Assembly: GCA_028274465.1 (NCBI GenBank)
Contig: CM051456.1
Coordinates: 73,146,753 to 73,210,752 of the forward strand
Source of the DNA: Plantago ovata
Lineage: Eukaryota; Streptophyta; Magnoliopsida; Lamiales; Plantaginaceae
Direction of reading: 5' to 3'
Length of the DNA: 64,000 bases
Part shown: positions 58,889 through 64,000 of the stretch, piece by piece
How positions within the stretch are numbered: the stretch's first letter is position 1
Layout of the letters: each line of letters starts with the position of its first letter
The notes under the pieces: generated by a model
Seen by the model: the letters and a program-made list of their open reading frames with translations, nothing else
Database searches by the model: none
What the model was told of the DNA's origin: nothing
Position numbers and translations under genes: made by a program

Positions 58889-60995
58889 TGATAGTGTATA
58901 TGTCCTAGAGACAGTCTTTATTAAGGGCAGACAACCCTTATTAAGGGCATATATGTACTATTACACAGGTCAACGTAATATAATATATGTTTGTTTGTTT
59001 GACTATTGAGTATCGCTTTCATATTTATATTACACCAGCCATACAACATGTCATATCTCTATTCATGTCTGTATTGATATCAAACATGTCCACTCGGATA
59101 GATGACCGATCACACAGATAGTGGGAGCTATGTGAGTTATCATCTATCCCAAACTCTCCCTAGTCGAGGTTCATCTCGGATATAGGGGTCTGAATGAACC
59201 AGGTGAGACTAGTATGCGTGGAGGTTATACTTGTTAGAGCAAGTGTGAGCCGATCCCACGTCACGGAACGGATTGTTAGACAATCTAGAAATGTTCACAT
59301 AACTCCGTATAGTTGTTTGAAGGGTGATTACCGAACAATGGAAGTACCCACCGGAAACTCCCATCGATGTATACTCTACACCGAAGTGTCGAAGTGATGC
59401 CAGTCGTCCTTTGGACTTACAGGACTTTATCATCACATTTGTTGCCCCATATCCTTGGTGGACCCGTCGATGTCAGCTCTGAATAAGCAGTTGACCCAAG
59501 ACACGATCCAGGGTTATGGCTATATACAAATGGGGGTGATAAGTGATTCTGTGAAGGATTCATCTCTCACGTGTAGCACAGGAGAGCACTGCTCATAATC
59601 GTTCATAGTTGTGATTGATTAAACCGTTGGCCAGCGTATCAATATTATTATGATAGTCATAATAGATATTGGATTCACCAAGCAACTCACTGAAGATGCC
59701 CGTGGATGTATTATTGGGATAGACACTTCATCGATCCTAGATGCATTCGAGTTAGTCAGATGAAGGGACGTTACCATCGCTGCGTTGAGCGCAACAGACT
59801 TCACAACGAAAGGGTTTGCTTTGAGAAACCTCTCAAACGTCCTCATGTATTAATATTTCAAATGGAACCGTCTAGGAATTCCATGTTGCCTAGTTTAGCA
59901 CTTGCTTAATACATTGAGGCCCTATGGGTCACACTATGTGGTGATTCAGCTTATCCGAATATCCTTGAAGATGGAATCGCAATTAATTTAGAATTAATTT
60001 TGATCGATGAATTATAATTGATTTGGAATTAATTATAATTATTTGTGACTCAATTAATAATTTGGAATTATTAATTGAACTGGTTAATTGTGTTTTATGT
60101 AAATACAATTAAAGATTATATTTTAGAAATGTAATAGAGGTTTGATATGAAAGGATATGTTAATTTAGAATTAATATATGCACATGGGCAAAATCTACTT
60201 GGAGTTTGAATTGCCTTAGAATTATAAGTGGGTCCCGAAATCGGGATGCACCTAATCCCCTTGTATAGCCGCGCGACCAGTAGTAGTATGGGGAGGAGTT
60301 CGACTCCTTCCCATATTAGAAGTCAAGGGATAAGTTAGATTTTCCTGATTGAGTTTTAATTTGATTGAGAATGAATCTAGACTTAAATTGGTTCCTTGTG
60401 CAATAAGAATTAGATTCTTATTCCTTTATGAAGTCTAATTGATTCTTCTGTAGGCTTGTATTGACTACTATATATAGTAGACTATTAGAGAGCTTTTGAC
60501 ATAGTTGATTGCAGATCATTCTGATTAACCGAATTCTTAGAGAATTATTCTACCAGTTTTCTTAGAGAAAATAAAAGCTCCCCTCCCCTACACCACTAGC
60601 CGCGCGCGCCACCTTCCAACTGGAGGAAAATTGCCGCCCCATCTTCTTGGCCACATAAAGAATATCCTAGCATTCTTTCCGATAAGCTGTTCATCCGTGG
60701 ATACCAAGGTTGAGGTTCAAAGAGATGAAAACTAACTTTTATTGTCTTGCAGATAATCAAAGTATTGCAGATATCTTCGACTTCGACGAAGGAGATGATT
60801 CACCGGACTATTACGAAGACTTCATCGATTGGCATATCGATTCAATACCTATTCTTGCTTTTGGAGTATTGTAAGTCTTTTGATTAATGTGTTTATTATA
60901 TACGTTATATACATGATCAATTAACCTGCATGTTAAGAAAATTTTTGAAATTCCGCTGCGTACCCTAGGGGTAATTCTGACCATATTTTCTTACA
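58889..60995 (+). repeat. copia-A 3' LTR, second copy
   Basis: 2107 bp, about 20 bp shorter than the first copy (a small loss near 59393 removes a CTATGGGAACC-type stretch). Otherwise collinear. Confidence 0.8.
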
Positions 60996-61101
60996 AGAAG
61001 AATTTCAAATCATGTCTTGGTTGATACCAGGTCCACGAAGTCCAGGAAAGGATCTTGACGTCTATCTTAGGCCTTTGATAGATGAGTTAAAAGAGTATTG
61101 G
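60996..61101 (+). pseudogene. TNP2-type transposase fragment (third copy)
   Basis: Repeats 45724-45829 (LIPGPRSPGKD). Ends at the AAG TSD (61102-61104) of the inserted CACTA. Confidence 0.87.
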
Positions 61102-61104
61102 AAG

Positions 61105-64000
61105 CACAACAAGGAGGACAGCATTCAGCGACGGATCCATCCGTCGCTAAATAATGCCGATCGGCCGCTAATAACAATTAGCGACCGATCGGTGTTTTTA
61201 GCGACAGATAAAATCTTCGTCGCTAAACCGTTAGTCGCTAGCGAATTAGAGACCGATGAGTCATCGGTCGCTAATTAGCGACGGATTAGCGACGAATTAG
61301 CGACAGATAAGGAGGTTGACTTTTAGCAACCGCTGACTCATCCGTTGCTAAGGGCCCCGGAGATCCAGCGACGGATAACCCATCCGTCGCTGGATCTCTG
61401 AAGCTCTCAGCGACGGATGAGTTATCCGTCGCTGGAGCTCTGGAGCTCCTAGCGACGGATAAAGTCATCGGTTGCTAAATTTTTTATTTTTTTTTAATTT
61501 TTTAGATATAATAATGAGAACCAAAATCAAATGCAACCAGTTCAATTAAGCAACATGTTACATAAATTCTTATAGACAAAATAAACAAAAAAATAATCCA
61601 AAAAAATCATAATAAATGTACCAAAACCCTCCATACATATAATAATAATCATACGTACACAATACTAATCCAAAATAATATCATAGTGTACACAGTATTC
61701 ATGTAGAAAATAGTAAATAGAGTCGAAAAGGATAGGGGATCATGGAGAGGTAGGTGGTTCAATCCCCAGCTTTGCATACAGCTCAGCAAACATAGTACCA
61801 TATTGAGCTTGCTTCGCAGCTAGCCTCTTAACCTCCTCATCCCTCTCCTGCAACTGAAGTAAGAAGGCCTTCTCTCGAGCAGAAGCTGCTGCTGAAGATG
61901 ATGAAGATGTACCGGCACGGGAACGACGAGTCGGCCTCGAGTCCAATTCAGGGATGGCTGCTGCACTCCCCAGTCCCAAGCGACGGCCCTTCTCGTCTGG
62001 AGGATTCACCTCGAGGAAAATAGCATTCATTTCCTCAACAGTGAGATCCTGATCACGAATCCTGGCCTCGTAGGCCGTCTGAAATTATAAATCAAGAGTA
62101 TAAGGTGTTAGTTATGTTGTTAATTAGTTATGAAATCATCAGTATTTAATAAACACATGTATTGTTGAACTTACCGCAATTGCTGTGGCCTCGTCACACA
62201 ACCACTGTCCGTCCTTGGCCTTCTGAGATCTCGAGAACAAGGTGAATAGGAGACTCTCCTTATCCTTCAACTGAATGACACATGAAAGCATCATATACTT
62301 AGTTTTAAAGTTCGAAATGCAAGTAAATAACAAGTATAAGAATGATGAATTCACAAAGTCAATACACTTACCTTCTGCCTCACATGTGCTGTAGAGATCG
62401 ACTTAGAGCCAAAACGGTGTGTCCCCAGGGTACGGTTCCCATCATTCGGCTGCTTCTTCCTGTTCTCAATGTTCTGGTCAGCCTGCGCCTGGACTCTCTC
62501 GTTAGCCCAATACACCTTCCACGCCTTCCAAATTTCATCTCCGGGCCAATCACCGGTACGTGGACGGCCCTGGGTATACAGTTTCTTCATGTTATGAACC
62601 ATGCACTTGTAAAGGGCACTACCATGAGAGTTGAAGCTCCACCAGAGATCCATCAGCAATGCTTTCGGAAGGAAGAAATCTTTCTACACAATTACAAATA
62701 AACATCGAAACACATACGTTGGTGAATACTTAAAAACATTCAAGTATAACAAGGGGAAACAACATGTATCAAATATATAACAAGGGGAAACAACATCTAT
62801 TCAAGTATGTCGGTGACTAACATATCACCCAAGTTCAGTGGCTAACATACCACTCAAATATAGTGGCTACCATACCACTCACATTGTCCTATATTTCACT
62901 AAAACAATGGTGACTAACATCTCATCCAAGTACAGTGGCTAACATACCACTCACACAAAGTGGCTAACATACCACTCACAACACAAACAATTAGGTAACT
63001 AATGTACGATTATTAACTCACCCTCAGCTCCTCGAACTGCTCTCCCTTAATTTGGTCCGGGATGCAATGCCACTGGCTGCCAAACTCTTGCGGTGGGATC
63101 ATCCTGTTCCGTATTATCCCACTGAGTACTTTGGCAGCGCGCTCCCCATACAACCTGTGAAGAACAGGTAAGTCAATAGTGAAACCTTTGGTTAGTTCGG
63201 TATATATATATTAAAAGTTCGTAAGTCAGTTAATGCATAATACTTACTTCTCTCCATTGGGGTAAAGGACAGGGCGACCATTCCACATCAGACCATCTTC
63301 CGGCCTTTGAAAGGGACAACCATCATCTGGAACGTGGGCTCACGGGTCGTGGGGGGAGGAATAGGCAGTCGATCCCCTACTCGACCCAGGTAGAGTCCCA
63401 AAAATAGTAGGGGATCCCTGCTGTGAGCCCTGCCCGGTGTCCTCTCCGTCGGTATCATCCCTCTGGGACTGCGGGGTCATGTATCGTGGCCTCCTGGGTC
63501 GTGGCATCTGCAATAAAAAGATCCGTGTTAGTACATACACAATTGAATATAAAACATGTAAAGTCATTATGAGATAAAGTAAGGTACGACGCTGGACATT
63601 TGGGTGGTCACGCCAGTAGGCCTGCCAATACTCATGAAGGGGAGCTGGCATCCATTCCGAAGGCGGAACTCCCAACAGCCAGTTGGCTTTCCAAGCCTCA
63701 AGTAGGATATCCCCCAACGTAGGAACTGACATCTAATAACAATCAACCTAATATATAAGATAACCACAACGTAGGAGCTGACATCTAATAATAAAAGAAC
63801 CACAATTCGTACCCATTTTTAATTTGCATTATACTTACAATATTTCTAAATTACAACTAAAAATACTTATAATACATACTCATTTTAATTTATCAATGAG
63901 TTCTTTATGACGAAACTATGGTGAAATTATCAACTACAATTAACCACTAGAATTTATCAACTTATATTTCGATTATAGTTATACATTTTCATTAACAACT
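61105..64000 (-). mobile_element. Inserted CACTA element (third copy, cut by window end)
   Basis: Starts CACAACAAGGAGG, so the terminal CACTA is mutated to CACAA. Left subterminal cluster 61128-61480. The right end should fall about 950 bp beyond the window. Confidence 0.9.
61740..63732 (-). pseudogene. Ptta/En/Spm-type CACTA protein (third copy)
   Basis: Same five exons: 63732-63248, 63154-63022, 62683-62372, 62270-62175, 62078-61740. One nonsense change, TGG to TGA at about 63340 (HDP then stop, where copy two has HDPWAHVPDD), truncates it after 130 codons. The core domain downstream is otherwise preserved (HRFGSKSISTAHV). Confidence 0.82.

Larger units (their letters stand above)
54981..60995 (+). 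mobile_element. Ty1/copia element copia-A, second copy
   Basis: 5'-truncated at the same place as the first copy but with no gypsy insertion. Pol ends at 58868; PPT AAGTGGGAGAT at 58878-58888; 3' LTR 58889-60995 (2107 bp) with palindromic TATA region CTACTATATATAGTAG at 60465-60480. The left start is approximate. Confidence 0.88.

Overview
This window is repeat-dense nuclear DNA from a flowering plant, most likely a eudicot; the species cannot be told from it. I see no host gene, rRNA, tRNA, CRISPR array or bacterial-type feature. Nearly all of it is transposable elements inserted into one another, and target-site duplications (TSDs) plus intact empty sites elsewhere in the window allow the order of events to be read.

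Backbone. A unit of about 15.3 kb is tandemly repeated (two full copies and parts of others). Each unit holds, left to right: a piece of a TNP2-type CACTA transposase gene; a second CACTA element (3.86 kb, TSD AAG) inserted in that gene and carrying its own spliced Ptta/En/Spm-type gene on the minus strand; the middle of the TNP2 gene; a solo Ty3/gypsy LTR (TSD ATGTA); the TNP2 3' end; a 340-bp tandem duplication; a second gypsy LTR fragment; and a 5'-truncated Ty1/copia element (copia-A) whose 2.1-kb 3' LTR abuts the next TNP2 piece. The phases are 1-10501 plus 43522-45723 (interrupted), 45724-60995, and 60996-64000 (cut by the window end).

Nest. In the first unit, a non-autonomous gypsy element with PBS, gag-like ORF and PPT but no pol (10502-43521, TSD ATGCC) sits in copia-A pol. 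Its 5' LTR is split by a minus-strand Sirevirus-like Ty1/copia element (10863-38530, TSD GGGGC). That resident copy was itself hit by a second copy of the same family (18420-37559, TSD CTTGC), which carries PBS, gag, protease, integrase, RT, RNase H, a spacer with a hairpin series, and a very large accessory gene of about 1.6 thousand codons downstream of pol.

How the parts work. In the Sirevirus-like element, gag-pol would be transcribed leftward from the LTR TATA box near 36852, while the accessory gene has its own TATA-like box 135 bp upstream of its ATG and three short frame-preserving introns. The accessory gene is the best candidate for something not well described. All large reading frames are broken, so I read these as decayed or recently decayed copies, although each accessory copy is broken at different sites.

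Assembly caution. A 100-base N gap at 29167-29266 separates two contig ends that carry the same 3.5 kb (25664-29166 and 29267-about 32770). This looks like an unmerged overlap and not a biological duplication. Many frameshifts on the two sides are probably sequencing errors, and the true inner element is probably about 15.5 kb, not 19.1 kb.
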